Source: Aplysia californica
Taxonomy: Eukaryota; Mollusca; Gastropoda; Aplysiida; Aplysiidae
Assembly (NCBI RefSeq): GCF_000002075.1
Contig: NW_004797435.1
Coordinates: 910,111 to 974,110, forward strand
Length of the DNA stretch: 64,000 bases
Direction: 5' to 3'
Part shown: positions 29,794-44,700 of the stretch, in pieces
Numbering within the stretch: the first letter of the stretch is position 1
How the letters are laid out: each line of letters opens with the position of its first letter
Position numbers and translations under genes: made by a program
Notes under the pieces: generated by a model
Databases searched by the model: none
What the model was told of the DNA's origin: nothing
Seen by the model: the letters and a program-made list of their open reading frames with translations, nothing else

Positions 29794-32700
29794 GTGAGAT
29801 TAGGTTTGTTGTTTGTCAACGCCCCTTTCCGTGGAAAGGATTAGATCAAGGTGACATGTACCCCTCTGTATTAAATACACTAAGTTGTGCCAAAGTCGAT
29901 CAGCCTCCTTTCTTCTCCTGCGGTGTGTCCGTGACCCTGAAATCCTCAACTCATCTTACTTTAACTTAGATATTCTAAGAAGAGTAAGACAGGCCAGTAA
30001 GACTTACAAGAAGCTGAATCTGTGGTGCTACAAAAAAAACTAGATCTAGGCTATAAACTTAGATCTAGATCTAAATCTAGATTCTAGATCTAGAATCTAG
30101 ACTAGATCTAGATTCTAGGGAGCTTTTTCGGTAGTTCCCACCCCCCTTATTTGAGCTTAGATCTAGACTACATCGAGACCGATAGGTTTGATCCGCGGCG
30201 AGCTAAGACATCAAATTATGGTAAAATTCAGGGGGGCATGCCCCCCTGAAACCCCCCACCTTATTATTATCGCAGTGGCTATTTTTACTAAAAAGTAAGC
30301 CTCCCAGGCTATTTTTACGGCGTGCCGTAAAGACTAAAGATTGCCTCCCAGTGAGTCCCAGGCTATTTTTGCGGCAATCCTGGAAAAGCGACCCTACTCC
30401 GCCTCTCATGTACGCGACATGCCTCAATGTATTAGATTTAGGCCTATAGGAGGGGCCGTTCAAAATATAAACTTACACCTCGGAGGGGAAAGGGTGTCTT
30501 TGGCTTCTGTAAGAAAAGTGTAAGATTGGTGGGTGGGGAGGTTAACCAAATATGACATTTCTGTGAGATGAACGTTTTGCTCATGACTGAGAAGAAAAGG
30601 TAAAAGAAAAAGTGGATAAATGCCAATAACAAGACCCAGATCTGCATGATCACTGCAGATCCCCATTGTTGGGTTGTTGTTTTTTTTAATTATGATGAAA
30701 ATTCTGTAGGTGGATATATAATTTTTTAATGTTTCTTTGTAACTTTGCAACTGTTTTGTTGATCTTTTAATGTCTTGATGTCTTTTACTTGTAGGCACGT
30801 ACCTATTGCATTGACAAGAGTCTCAATGTCTTCCACAGCTTTTTTAGCGTTTCTTTTTAGTCCATATGGTTTGATTAAATTGTATTAACTGAAATGATAT
30901 ATTTTTTAACAAGCAAGTTAAAAAAAGCCGCGTATAGTACAGGTATCTTTAAAATAATAATGGAAGTTGAAGATCGGAAAAAGTACTAATATTAAATTGG
31001 TGTAGGTGGGGGTAGGAGGCAAATGTGAGAAAAGTGGTATTGGGTTTTGTGTTTTAAAAAAGTCCCCAAAAGTGTAAGATTATATTTGAACAGCCCCATA
31101 GGTTTTCCATTTCCTCCTCTTCACCGTCATTCTATTCTCTTCGTCATCTTCCTTCTCTCTTCCTCCACCACCACCTCTTTCTTTTTCTCCCCACCATCAT
31201 CATTCACCCTCTCTTTATCATCACCGCCACCCTCCTCGTCACTATCATTACCATCATCACTGCCACTGCCAGCATCATCATCTCATTCACTGACATCACT
31301 ACATGTACCACACCCACAAGAAGAGCGGCCATTTTAGAGTACACTTTTCGCCTTGGGAATGCCTTTAAAATGTTCCTCCTTCCTTATAATTTGCACTGAG
31401 CAGATTTTTGATAGAGGTGTAAAAAAAATGTTTTGTGCGTTCACAATGATTAATTTATTAATTATTGTGATGCAATTTCAGGGTACAGGAACACATATAT
31501 TTTTTTACACCTTCAAATATCAAAATTTTGCTCAGTACGATTGACCATAGTATCTGTATCTACCATTCCACCAATTTTCATGCAATTTTGTTAGAGAGTA
31601 AGAAGCCTTCGGTTTTTTAAAATTATTGTTTGTTTTGCATGTTGGTGCTGTTTCCATTCCATGGCAACTTTCATATTTTCCGACTTATCAAAATTTACTT
31701 TCTTCATTATTTCTTGATATGCCCGTATAATTTTTTTTCCTAAATATGAATCGGAAAAAGAATCACCCTTGGGGTGAGCTGTTCCCCGTAAAAATGGACA
31801 GTAATAATATGAGCACATCAGAAAACAATACACAAAAACTTAAAAAATGCGATCTATTTTATTATTTGAAAGAATCCCACAACAACAAGGTCCTAGTAAA
31901 GAACATAAAAACATTGAATTGTTTAAGTCCAGAATAAAGACTATAATTATGATAATACTAATAATAGAGGACATTTAATTATAGTGCCTTACTCTCGGTT
32001 TTAACCAGCTCAAAGTATGTTACATTAGTTTAGTCATTTAGTAAAATGTAGTATAAAATAACAAATAAGGTAGTAGCCTACAAGGCCTACAAGCCAAGAC
32101 GGAATTTATAAGACTGAAAAACGTGTTCTACGTCATCAGTTTGTGACTGCCGTAAAAAGAACATTTCAGTTAATACAATTTAATCAAACCATATGAACTA
32201 GACAGAACGCATATATATGTGGAAGACATTGAGACTCTTGTCAATGCAATAGGTATGTGCCTCACAAATAAAAGACATCAAGACACTAAAAGATCAACAA
32301 AACAGTTGCAAAGTTACAAAGAAACATTAAGAAATTAGATGTCCACCTACAGAATTTTCATCATAATTTCAAAATTATTTGTAACCCCCCCCCCCCCCCC
32401 CCCCTCTAAAAAAAACCAAAAAAAAACAACAACAACAACGGGGATCTGCAGTGATCATGCAGATCTGGGTCTTGTTATCCACTTTTTCTTTTACCTTTTC
32501 TTCCCAGTCATGAGCAAAACGTTCATCTCACAAAAGTGTCATATCTGGTTAACCTCCCCACCCAATCTTACACTTTTCTTACAGAAGCCAAAGACACCCT
32601 TTCCCCTCTGAGGTGTAAGTTTATATTTTGAACAACCCCTATAGGCCTAGATCTAATACATAGAGGCATGTCGCGTACATGAGAGGCGGAGTAGGGTCGC

Positions 32701-35700
32701 TTTTCGAGGATCGCCATAAAAATAGCCTGGGACTCACTGGGAGGCTATCTTTACGGCACGCCGTAAAAATAGCCTGGGAGGCTATCTTTACGGCTCGCCG
32801 TAAAAATAGCCACTGCGATTATTATTAGGGCAGGGGTGCTGCCCCCCTGAAACCCCCCTACTCTTGGGGCCAAAACCCGCGAAAAAATCAATTGCGGGGT
32901 GGGAACTACCGAAAAAGCGCCAATTCTAGACCTGTTTCTTCTTCCACATCTATAGGCCTGGCACTGGTGGGGCTCACCTTGGGGGTGGGGGTTGTGACTC
33001 TTAGATCTTCATCTCATGGAGCTGTTAATTTTTATAGGAATCGATTTTTATTTATTATGGCAATTTTATATATATATATATTATAACCTACCTGGAACAT
33101 TCTCTGCGTGACAGACTGAAGACACTCGATGCTACTTAGGGATAGGCTACTTACTGATCTCTCCCTATACCATCAGGTACGTAAGGCGGAGAGCAGTCCA
33201 TGCCACGCTTGTCTATCCCTGGCCACGTCCTCCAATTTCGTCAAATTCAGGCCCTGGGTGATTTCCTCATCCCTTATTGTGCCTCTATAGCCTATAGAGC
33301 TTCCAGTTTTGGTCTTCCTCGTTTTCTTTTTTCCAGTTGGTTTCCCATACTATGTCTAATAGGATAGGGCAATCTTGTCTTCTGCATTTTTAAAACATGT
33401 TCTAGTCTATATCTCCATCTTCTCCTTAAATTGTTATGGTTGTGTTGATATCTTCAATTCCTGCTCTTCCAACACTTCATATATTCATTATTTGTAATAA
33501 ATTCATTTACCTTTAGTAAAATTCTTCATAAACATTTTGTTTGGAATCTTTTTTAATGGACTGTTTTCAAATAGTACTCTATATATTGCCCTTGTGACTG
33601 TGATAGGACCAGCTAACCTAGTGGAGTAGGCCCACTACATGAGAAGCAAAAATCACATTTGCTTTTATCATGCAAGTTGTTTTTTAGGAGCATTTTTAGT
33701 CATAATTCTGACTTTCTTTGATCTAGCATGTTGATAATTTAACTATTGAACCTAAAAATTGAACTGTCAGCTAACAAAAAAAGAACAATTGTTATTTTAT
33801 TGGTTAGCCAGTCTTATCACAAGTGCAATAATGTTCAGGCTGGAGTATGTAGTCCCTGACTCTGAGTTAGAATTGATTTTGAATTTTGTCTTGATGGTGG
33901 CCCAAAGAGCCTTCTGTCCGTTCAATAAAAATTTCAGAACTGCCAAGTATTCTTTGTGTGTGAAACTTCTACACAGGATCTCCAAAATGTTAGTCCATAT
34001 CTGAGAAGTCCAGGTGCTTAACTTTATTTCGTGCAAGCCGCTCCCATTGGCTCGCGGTCGGAACTGGTGAGCCGCTGACAGCGGCCCTGGCGCTTTCCTT
34101 TAGAGCGACTTCGACATCAAATTACTTTTCGGCGATCTCTTTTATTGGGATTTCATTCATTAGATGAACTATCAAACTAGGTTCACTTGTTTTAATTTTT
34201 TAATGACCAATTTTGTGAATTTTTCGTTATTTCAAGATTTAGATCTAGCACCAAAAAAGAGCCCAGGCATAGTGGGTTTACCCTCCTCAGAGATAGAGTT
34301 AATCTTACATACCTGAGGATCAAAGGATGTGGAAAACATGTGACAAAACCTGACATGGTGGGAATAAAACTCCGGTCCTCCTGTATAGATGAACACAATA
34401 ACACCAGTTGAGTTACAGTGCCCCCTGGACCTGTTTCATTTAGTTGTACAATTTGAGAAATTTGACATATAAATAAATTGTTCAACTGCAAGGATCACTA
34501 TTCTTTGCATGGGACTTACTCTATAAAGAATTGTATATTAATTGTGATTTTTAAATTAAATGTTAATGAAAAATTATTTTAAAAGCCTTTCGAGTACAGT
34601 AGTCATTGTTTAAACACAATTAAGGGGGCTCTCGTGGCCTAGAAGTTAAGGTGTTGGCCTCTTTTTCAAAGGTCCCGGGTTCGAATCCGGGTAGCGACCG
34701 AAAAATTTTCTTCTCTAAAATTGTCTCTTTTCACCTCCTTTCCTGCTCTCCAGCAATGCTCTGTCGTCTGCTTTCTGCCCCCTCCCCCTCATCTCCTTTG
34801 CCTCCTCTTCTGGGCTCCTGACTCTTTCTGCAGCCTCCTTACTGTTGTCTTTCTGCCACACCCCTGATCTTCTGGTAGGAAAGATCTACCCCTAGCCTTC
34901 TCGGACAAGGACGACAAATCTCGGAGGGCCCGTGTGCAAGTTGCGCTCGTTTAAGATCCCTTGGTGGTCTAAAATCTATAAGAGTAGGCTTCGGCCGCCA
35001 CCCGGGCAAAATTCAAAATTTCCTACCAACTGAAAATATTAGGTGTGTCCCGCGCGCTCATATAACCTTATGCAGTTGTGTGCGCCGTAAAACTCTTACC
35101 AAAAAAAAACACAAGCTATTTTATACAAAATTCCTGTTTTCAGTAAATGATTTCAAATCCTGGTTTTCCCCCTCTTTATTTTGTGCATTGCATCTTTCCT
35201 TAGCATTATGTAATTTTAAAAAATGCCAGCTGATCTGGTTAACAATGAAGATGGCTAGACGAACTTTAGTTTGATCATAGTTTCTTGTCTTTACTCTTTC
35301 AGTAGGTCTACACATCAGATTCCACAATTTTATGCACCCAGGGGTAAAAGATGTTACTTTAAAACAGGTTTTTTCATTCAGTCAAATATTGATGGATTTA
35401 TTTGTGTGAGCACTCAAACTATTTGTTTGGACAAATGATCACAATCTGGGTGAAAATAGGTAGCATAATAATCAAAGGTAGCACAAGAGGATCAGGTGTA
35501 TATCTTGGGGTGGACTAAATCTGTACCCCAAAAATGCCACTTAAGTGGCGTGCCGGTGAAACACGGATCCAAAAATACTGCTTAAATGGTAAGCTGAATT
35601 CGAAGTAACAAATTAATCTTTATATATATATTATATATAAAAGTGGACTTCTGAGGCTTTTTGTGCTCAAACTCCTCCCTTATTACCCAACCCACACCTT

Positions 35701-38700
35701 TGAAACTTTGCAGGTGTCCACAGCATCCATGTGGCTAGGACCTAACTTTAAAAAATCCATGCAAACTGCTTTCCCTGATTTTTCCAAAACGCTTTGTTTG
35801 GTCCACACAGAGTTCGAATCTTGGGAAAGTCCGTCTTCTAAGACGCCATTGTATCATTGTAAACAAGTGAGGTTTCCGTTCACTAGCCGTGCGCACTGTT
35901 TCCACACCTTTGAAATTCTGGAGTGTACAACTACGAAAACGGAATAGAAAGTCAATCTACACATCTATTATATATTTGGCGACTTGGAAACACGTGTGTC
36001 ACTTTTCTCTCAAAATTTATTGCTCCATTCCAGTAGAGTGTAAATATAGTTGGCCCATGACTTTCAGTTTCATGTTAATACACCGATCATTCCTTTCATC
36101 AAAAGGGGGCCCAGCTAGTTCAAAGATATGATTCATTTAGTATGCAGCTGCTGATCACTCTTTTTCTTGTTTTACTGATATTTTGTGTCAGAATAACATT
36201 TTTTATTGTATTAAAATTTTGTGTTATCATTAAAATGATTTGAAATATCTTTTTGCAGTTGAGCGGAGAAGTGGATGACTGTTCTTGCAAAGTGGAAACT
36301 TTGGACTCCCTGAACAATAATCAGATCTACCCGCGCTTGAAAAGTTTACTAGCCCGCAATTATTTTAGATACTTCAAGGTAAAGACAATGTAGAACAGTT
36401 TGCTTTTCTTTTTCTTTTGTTTAAACTTTTGGCTTTTCCTATAAAATTATTTTTGCCTTTTAAGCTATTTTCTCTATAATGATATTATATGAGTGCTATT
36501 TTTTCATATGAATATTTTACTTTCAATTTAATATTTGCTTTGCAAGTTGACACAGTTGCAGTACTTTTATAGCATTAGATCAGTTATAGATGACCTCATA
36601 TGTCACTGACCTTCAATGATTTGCCTATATTTGGAATTTATGGCCACAGGGCTAACTTTAGCTGTTAAAGTGTTCTGTTAAGTCTTTGTGGGTTTTTTCG
36701 TTATTGTCAATTTGAAGCTTGATAATGTTTGTTAGTAGTATGTACAGTGATGTATAGATTGTGTGTACTCGTGCTGAGTATATTAGGTGGGGGGGGGGGG
36801 GTTTTAATGTAAATGTGTTAAGTGTTTTCTATCATCTTTGCTTGTAATACTTTGTACTGTTGCTCATAATGTTGCGTTTTTTCTATAAGAAGTAAAAGTG
36901 CTCTTCTAATTCCATACTAATTGTGGTAATATTTTCACAGGTTAATTTAAAGAAGCAGTGTCCCTTCTGGTCTGATGATAGCAGATGTGCTCTGAAAGAC
37001 TGTCATGTGGATATCTGTCAAAAAGTAAGGAACACTACTGGTTTAGCGTGAAAAGATGTTGTGGCTTCTTCTTCATAACTGTAGCCTTTTTTCTGATTGT
37101 GTTGTGAGGAAATGGTAAAGGGATCATTGTCTGGCATAGTTTCTCTTTCCCATCTACAGCAAGATTTTGACAATTGCTGCTTCCCGCTTCCAAATGACTA
37201 AAGGTCTCCAGTTCTGGTGATTGTTTCTCTTTGCATAGCTTCAAAAAGCTGTTATTGATTTACCTGTCTATTCTTTAATGTTTTACTTATAAATAGGAAC
37301 TTATTTCAAATGTCACATGCATTGTTGTCTCTTTACAACCTACCCCCCCCCCCCCCCCCCAGTGCAGTGCTACTGACTGAAGTGTCTTTATAGGCTATTC
37401 CCAAAAGGGGGGATATTTCCATGTTCCTATTCACTGTAGAATTGTAAATGGGCTGATTGATCAATGTCATGCTCATACTAATACTGTGCCTGAACAACAT
37501 ATGGCGAACTGCTGCTTTTTCTTTCCTCATCCTTACTATCGTCATTTTCCTCTACTTCTTTTGTATGTTTGTCACTCTCTTGTGAACTGCTTTCGGCGGT
37601 GCCTTGATAGTTGAAGCAGACTTTGTGCTGTTGAGGCTAAAGAGGTTGAACAGAGTACGCCTGATTCCCCTTTTAGACTTCTCTGTTGACATTCACCCCT
37701 TGACGCTCATATGACCTTATGCAGCTGCAAGCGCCGTAAATCCTTACTAAAACCCCAAAAAAATGAAACCAACAACCATACTAGCTTCTTCAGACAAGAG
37801 GGAAATGTCAATTTTATCTAACTGACCTGAGGAAACCCTTTAAGATTTCGAATTGATAATTATCAATTATCTACTTTCAAGATATCCAACAAAGGCAGTA
37901 ACTGTTTCTAGAGAAAAATTTTTACCTTTCTGTCTTTCAATTTTGCCATTGTAAAACAACAAAAGCAGGTCGTTGTTTATAAAGAAATAAAATTAAAAGT
38001 CATTTATGTTTGTGTTTATATTCACTTAGGATGAGGTTCCAATCAAGACAGAGAAACAACCAGACAATGAGAGCAACAACCAGCATGAGAAGAATAAGGT
38101 AAGTAGGTCATAGTCACTTTGGACACATCTATCAGAGTTGTCTTTGAAGCCTATATATTTCTGATATAGATCATCATTACTGATTCTGCGGCTAGAGGAT
38201 TTATACCCTTTTGTTCCCAGATTTTTAAGCTTTGCTGAATATTTGGGAAAACAGGAATGAGTCTATGCAATAACTATTTTATATTTGTTGATTGCCTTCT
38301 ATTAAATAAGTGGGGAATTTCCAAGGGAGAAGAAAGATGGGGAATTTTATTATTGTCCTTAAGAGAATGTGAACATTTAATGATCTGAACAATATCTGAA
38401 ATGTCTTTTAGTTTGAGGCTGTCTTAAGTAGATTCTTTCTCTGTACAGTCCCACTGATATATCTATGTGCTTTCTTTTTCTTCCCCCAACATTAAATGCT
38501 GATTGTCATGTTAACTCTTATCAGCCAGTATTAATTTAATTAAATCTGTACTTTCATTAAGAATTTGCATAAGTTTTTTCATCACTGACAGTTTGGGATT
38601 TAGATCTGTCTCGTTCAGCATGCCAAAAAGTGGACCATATGCAACATAGGGGAAGAGGGTACTATCAGGATAGTGAGATTGGATACAGAAAAAGCAGATG

Positions 38701-41700
38701 TGTAGAAGGATTTAGTTAGTGATCTTGACTGGACTCTAGTTCCCAAAAGTTTGGGTGATACAATGTGCTGCCACTTGAAAAGTACACCTTCGAGCTTCAG
38801 ATTGTCACACGGAAAGGAAATATCGTCATGCCTATTATTAACTTGACCAACATTATAAAGATGGATTTGAAGGACTGGATGGAAATGTGTGTTTTATTAT
38901 GGGAGGTGAGAATGACACGTTTTTGGTGTTTTGGTGGAACAGGGTAAACTGGTATGACCCGGAACATGTCATTCTAGCTGATAAGAGTTAATGTGCATCT
39001 GTGTTAACATAAACATGGCAAAACAAAAGCAATTTGACAGAAATTATGTCTGCTTCAGTATTCAGTCAACATTCCCTATGTTATCTAGATGAGATGATAA
39101 TAAACCAGGTAGAATTTATATCCCAGAAAGTGTCACTCTCTTAATGCCAGATGTTCCCTCTTTACATTTTCTCGAGTCTCTCACCAAAGCTCTGAGTGCT
39201 GAAGGGCTATATTTACAATGCAGAGGTTTTCCTCTACTGATGACTTAACGTTTCATAAATCTTGATTTCTTTTTAGGCTTCCTTACATAATTTTAGAGGC
39301 CTATCATTATTTATTTTGGAGGAGGAGAGGCTGTTATTAATGATTTGTAAGGGACATAAAGATAAGCTCAGTGCTGGCTGGTTCGTTCTAAAGCTCCTTG
39401 AGGAGGAGTTATTTTATCAAGTATCCTTCATCTTTTTGACAAAATATAATATCCCATTTAGACCTGACAGGCAGGGTAAAAGCAGCACACTTCTTCAGTT
39501 TGATCTAAAGTGTGTTGTTTTGGGACCTAAGAAAAAACATTTTCAATCATGGATGGCTGCAGCTAAGAAGCGCAATTATCATTTTTCTTTTCACCCCACT
39601 CTAGACAAGTTGTTACTTTCCCTGAGTTGATTATTAAAAGGTTATTAATAGATGCACTGCCCACCAGAAGGAGGGGCAACCCCTTCAATTGTCTTCTTTT
39701 GTTTGTTCTTCCTTCTTTTCTCTTTACCCTGGCGTCGAGTCTTCTAGCTGTAAAATAATCCATTAACGAAGGGTATTAAAACAATAATAGACTGGAAAAA
39801 TCAGATGATATTGTGATACTCTTCGCCTGTAAGGATTGGATGTCTCTACTAAAATTGATATCTCTTAACTTTTCCCTGTGCTGTCTGTGAAGCTACCACC
39901 TGTAGCCAACAAAATAAAGTAGTAAAATACACCTCGGGAACAAGATCAATCAGGTGTCAATATAAGGGAAGTATATGAATATTGATTAGGAAACACCTTG
40001 CCTTGCACCTGTTACCTGCTTTATTACTGGTACTTTCCACTTGTTGTTTATGTGAAGAGCTCTGGGTTGTTAGTAATAATATAACTGCTTCATTTCTTTG
40101 AAATACCTGTATATGACTGAATTTTTTCAACTTTTCTTTTTTGTGATAATAGTGATGACATTGGATTGTGTATTTGTAAAGTATATCCCTTCTTAAGAGA
40201 TTGCTGAATAGGCTTTACAGTCTATTGTCGGAACAGGACAAGGGGCCTTTATGACAACTATTTTAGTAATAATTGTTATTTTGGATGGCTTTTGTAGAAA
40301 GTATTATATTCCCTCTCGAAAAAGGGCTACATATACTTTACAATATAATATATGAAATAGACCATTGCATTTGTCGTTCAACCAGGTTCTTCACAGAAAA
40401 TAGATGTATGCAAACTAAATGAAGCAATTGCGTGTGTGTGTGAGAAAGAGAGAGAGAGAGAGGGGGGTCCTGTAAGCCATTTTAGCAAAAACACAGTGCA
40501 TAAATGAGCTTCATTTTTATTATTTAATTTGCATCCTCTGATCAATTATTTGACTTGCATCCTCTGTTTCACCCACTTTGTGATAACAGTTATGAAACAG
40601 TGGCTCATCAGCTGTTCCACACACTGTACACTCTGACACTAGTGGTATCTTTCTCCCTCTGAGACCAGACACTGAGGATTGTTCAGTTGGTATCATGCGG
40701 CCAACAAGGTGCTCTTGTGCTTGGGTTGTTCGGGAAGTTGTTAAGGCTCTCCACCGACTTGGCTGGGTCTTATTGGAGATGGATCTTAACTTTAAATCCC
40801 TGCCCCGTACAAAGTGTTGAAAAGGGCGGTAGACCTATACAGTTACATTTATCGAACATAAGATTGCTTTTGTAATGCTGTGAATCCTCAGCTTATGTAA
40901 GACAGTTGGTCTGATTAGTTTTATCAGCCAGTTTTTCAAATGTTCCTTTTTCTCAGTACACAATGGAGAGCAATAAGGGAGAGCAGGGGGGTGGCGACTG
41001 CACAGAAGAGAGACAGCTCAGTGCCTTGGACACAACAATTAGGTGAGTGTAACAAACAAGTTTTATACAAGGGCGTTCTTGGCAGTGTCTTTACACAAGC
41101 CAGGTGTGAGTTACAGCTCGTGCTGGGGGTCAGTGACCGAGCTGTGTCTTGTCCATGGAATTATCGCAGGTGGTTGGAGTGTGCCATTGGTAGGTATTGC
41201 TTCTGTTTTTCCCTGTGTTGTTGATATCTGTCAGTCTTGCTTTTTCTCTGCATAAGGTTACTGTTATTGTGTTGATGAGGTTCATTTTACCCGATCTAAA
41301 CAGAAAGTTGCTACAGTAAGGAGCCAGGATAAACTCTTTGGGCCAAAGTAGATCTCAAAAGAACATATGTGGTAGTACAGAAAGATTGGTTATTATACAA
41401 GATGTACCACTAACATCCCTCTATTCTATTGATAGAAGGAATTCTTGAATTTATCATAAGGCATGTGTGGGTGGTTGGAGGGGACCACGAGAAGGTACTA
41501 TTTCTTTTCTTTTGGGTTGTCTGTTTTGCTTTTTTGAGCATTTTTTAACCCTTATTGTGCGGATGTTCTTTTCTTTTCTCAACTAGACTAATAAAGAGCA
41601 TGTGAAACTAAAACAGTAAATAATAAATAATTTGTACTTATCAATCAATGTTTTTTCTCTATTTCCTCTTTTGACAGTGATGAGAAGAAAGCAGAATTTC

Positions 41701-44700
41701 AGAGCTGGAGGGAGCATGACGAGTCTCTCCCTATGTTCTGTGAAGTGGATGGTAAGTGACCTTCATCTTCCTGCATCAGTAATGTAATGGTCAGGCTCTT
41801 CAACATTGCATACAGAAGACGGTTTGATTCTCGTTTGAGGATGTTATTTTTAAATTTTTTTTAGTAGTCCTGTCTGTCTGCTGGGATGCTGTATCCCACT
41901 CAGCCTGAGTTGGCCCTGTGAGGCTGGGATGAAATCTCCAAAATGATCTGGATTGCATCAATGAGAGTGTAAATTCAAATCATTGACTCTCTTCTCCCTT
42001 GTTTGCCCCCTGCACCTTCTCAAACTGTTTCTTGCAGTTGATTTTGAGGTTGTTGGAAAGGCATCACTGATAGGTCCTACTTCTTTAGTTTCCTTCTGTT
42101 GTTGTTGTCTCAGTCTTCCTTTTTTCAGCACTAAATGGCCATTACCATGTTAATATGTCTTTCTTTATTCAAATTCTAAAAAGCTGTTTGTGTCTTTAAC
42201 AATTCAAATCCATCACTCAGCTCAAGCTGTGCCCAGATGCTGCTGAAATGATTTCATACCTAATAGTTTTCCCTACTCAGATCTACTGTATTTTCCTTTC
42301 ACTTCTCCATTTAGCGTTTTGTTGATACATCAGCAATTTTCCTTGACATAGTCCTACTGACAGATATAAGTACTCCCCACCGGCATCAGAGGTGGTCAAG
42401 CCGTGAGTCGTGGCTACCACTGACCAGCTGTTGACAAGTGCTACCAGCTCTGAACAGCAATGTGTTTTATGTGAATGTAGCCTCTTAGGTATTCTTTTAT
42501 GGGATGAAGCCGTAAAACTTACAAATGATACTTACAGAAAAAGGGTTGAAAAACATTCGAGACCCTGGACCTGAACCAGACGGTTTTTATCATCATAACT
42601 TTTCCAGTGTATGCTTAATTTTTAGACTATTTGAACTGTATTGTCAAATTATGAAAGAAACAGAGGTAAGAAAAAGAAGAGTGATGAGAGTATTTAAATC
42701 GAAGTTTCATTCACTTGTTTAATACCAGAAACTTCGTCTGTACAGATGAGCACTCAAATGACCTAGAGTATGTAGACCTGTTGTTGAATCCAGAGAGGTA
42801 TACAGGCTACAAGGGTCTCTCCCCTCGACGCATTTGGAGGTCTATCTATGAGGAGAACTGCTTCAAGTGAGATACTCTTCTGCACATTCACACTTTTTAA
42901 TATTTTGATTTCTTCTTTTTTTTAATCTCCTCATCCTCTTCCTCCTCCTTAAATTTTTGTTCTCCCCCTCCTCCTTCTCCTCCATCTCCTTTGTTTTCTT
43001 CTCCTGTTTTCTTTCCTCCTCTTTTCTTCTTTACTTGTCATCATTGTCACCCTCGTTTTCCTCCTCTTTTTTTTCTTCATCTCATCTGCATTATCATATA
43101 CATTACCTGTTTTTCCGCCTGTAGTCATTGCTCTTTTTGGTAATTCCCTTCCGGGCAGACAACTCAAAATGGCAACGGTTGATGCAGACAGTGCAAAACT
43201 CTGGCAACTAAAAACATGCTGTACAAAGCACAGACAAAGGGTCTCTGTACACAGCATTTAAAAATCCACAGAGAAAAAAATCTGGATACTATTTTACAAG
43301 TGCATTCAACATCTTATATGACTTGGTCAAACTGAAGTATGTCCATTTTTGTATCTGGATTATCCATCTGATTCCCAACCACACGCTAGACTGTGGACAG
43401 TCATTTCCCCCATCTGGTAGTTTCACATGAAGATGGGACATGAATTACCAACATGACTGCTGATGATGAACACACAGCTTGGTTTGTCTCATCAAGCTAG
43501 CTTTGGTTACCTTTTGCTGAAGCGTTAACATTTTTTATTTTTTAAAATTTCATTTTATGATATAAAGTTCTAGTCCAGTGCTTGCCAACCTGGGCTGTAT
43601 TGGCCACTAGTGGGTGATCTGGTAATTTTGGTGAGCAGTGGGAATCACGTGGGAAGTGACAGGTGTTATTAAATACCCCACTCAGAAATACATGTTGGTG
43701 AGCGTTATGAAAATAGTAGTCTTTTAAAAATGACAAAAGTGAGTGCTGGCCAGTGAAAGGTTAATAAGTGCCAGTGAAGCCAGTAAATATGTTCATAGAC
43801 AAGTGTGATTAGTACATTGTTAAACATAAACCAACTATCCTAACAGGCGATTGATTTTTACAGTTTTTGTTTTGTGAGGTTATTGAGGGAGAAATTTTCA
43901 TTAAATATTATCTGTAAGGTCAATATGAGAAAGAAATGTCACCATTTGATATTTATTTTCCACAGGCCAGAGAAAAGTGTTGGCTATGGCCCTGAACCTA
44001 TCACTGAAGCAGGTTTGTGTTCTTTTTATTATAATTCTTTTACCCTTGTTCAATCAATCTCTACCCTCCCCCCTCCCCATCTTATTTAGTGACCCAACAC
44101 CCTCAAGAAACTTCAAACCACTTCCCCTTTAGCTTCACATAGTCAACACCTTTTTATTTGCCTGAAGTGAAAGAGGACTGCTACTGTATAAGAATAGCAT
44201 GAGTGAGATAAGCCCGATATCATTGTATTGAGAAGAGGGATTTTTGTCATTTTCATTTCCAGATAATTATGACAGTGCCACGTCTTCCAGTGGTAAGTAA
44301 AAGTCATTTCATTCTAGGCAGGCTCCACCATTACTCTGGTATTGTTAATAAGTTCCAAGGATCTGTAGTAACCCACTGTAGAGTACCTTTTCTTCCATGA
44401 TGTTATGCATTGTGACACGACACTTTACATTTATTGCCTTTCACATTTCTCAGTAGTTGAAAATTTTATGTACCATTTTGAGAAATCTGCTGATCCTTGA
44501 TTTGATGCAGAGAGTGTGCCATCTATCTGCTCACTTACATCTGCTTTTATTAATTCACAGACGCTGTAAAATCTCTGAATTTGTGTGTCATGCCTGCATT
44601 ACCTGTTTATCACTAACCTGCTGCTAACTGTTTGTTTAACCAGTATTCTAATCTTATAGTTCTATTGCGAGTCTGAGTCTGTATGCCAATTCTAAGTTAA

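Larger units (their letters stand above)
30119..32921. mobile_element. Foldback DNA transposon with long inverted arms, ERO1 intron 1
   Basis: The terminal sequence GG-GCTTTTTCGGTAGTTCC occurs at both ends in opposite orientation. Inverted similarity continues inward for about 750 bp per arm (30119-30897 and 32163-32921). Each arm holds short repeats AGCCTGGGAGGCTATTTTTACGG-type. Flanks are GATTCTAG and AATTCTAG, a possible 8-bp target duplication with one mismatch, though the neighbourhood is TCTAGA-rich. The 1.27-kb centre has no transposase frame. It would form a very long intronic hairpin in ERO1 pre-mRNA. Confidence 0.85.

Noticed and set aside
30000-32930. CRISPR-like array from the repeated GGCTATTTTTACGG units
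   Set aside because: The repeats are few, irregularly spaced and part of the foldback arms, and this is a eukaryotic nuclear sequence.
34625-34700. tRNA gene with a good B box
   Set aside because: The anticodon arm and acceptor stem do not fold properly, and the sequence continues into a SINE body with relatives elsewhere in the window.
40500-40880. Antisense LINE or gene fragment
   Set aside because: A few translated stretches look vaguely like a LINE tail, but no motif is clear enough to support a call.
43570-43790. hAT-type MITE starting CCAGTGCTTGCCAACCTGGG
   Set aside because: The start resembles some hAT ends, but no matching right end or 8-bp duplication could be found.
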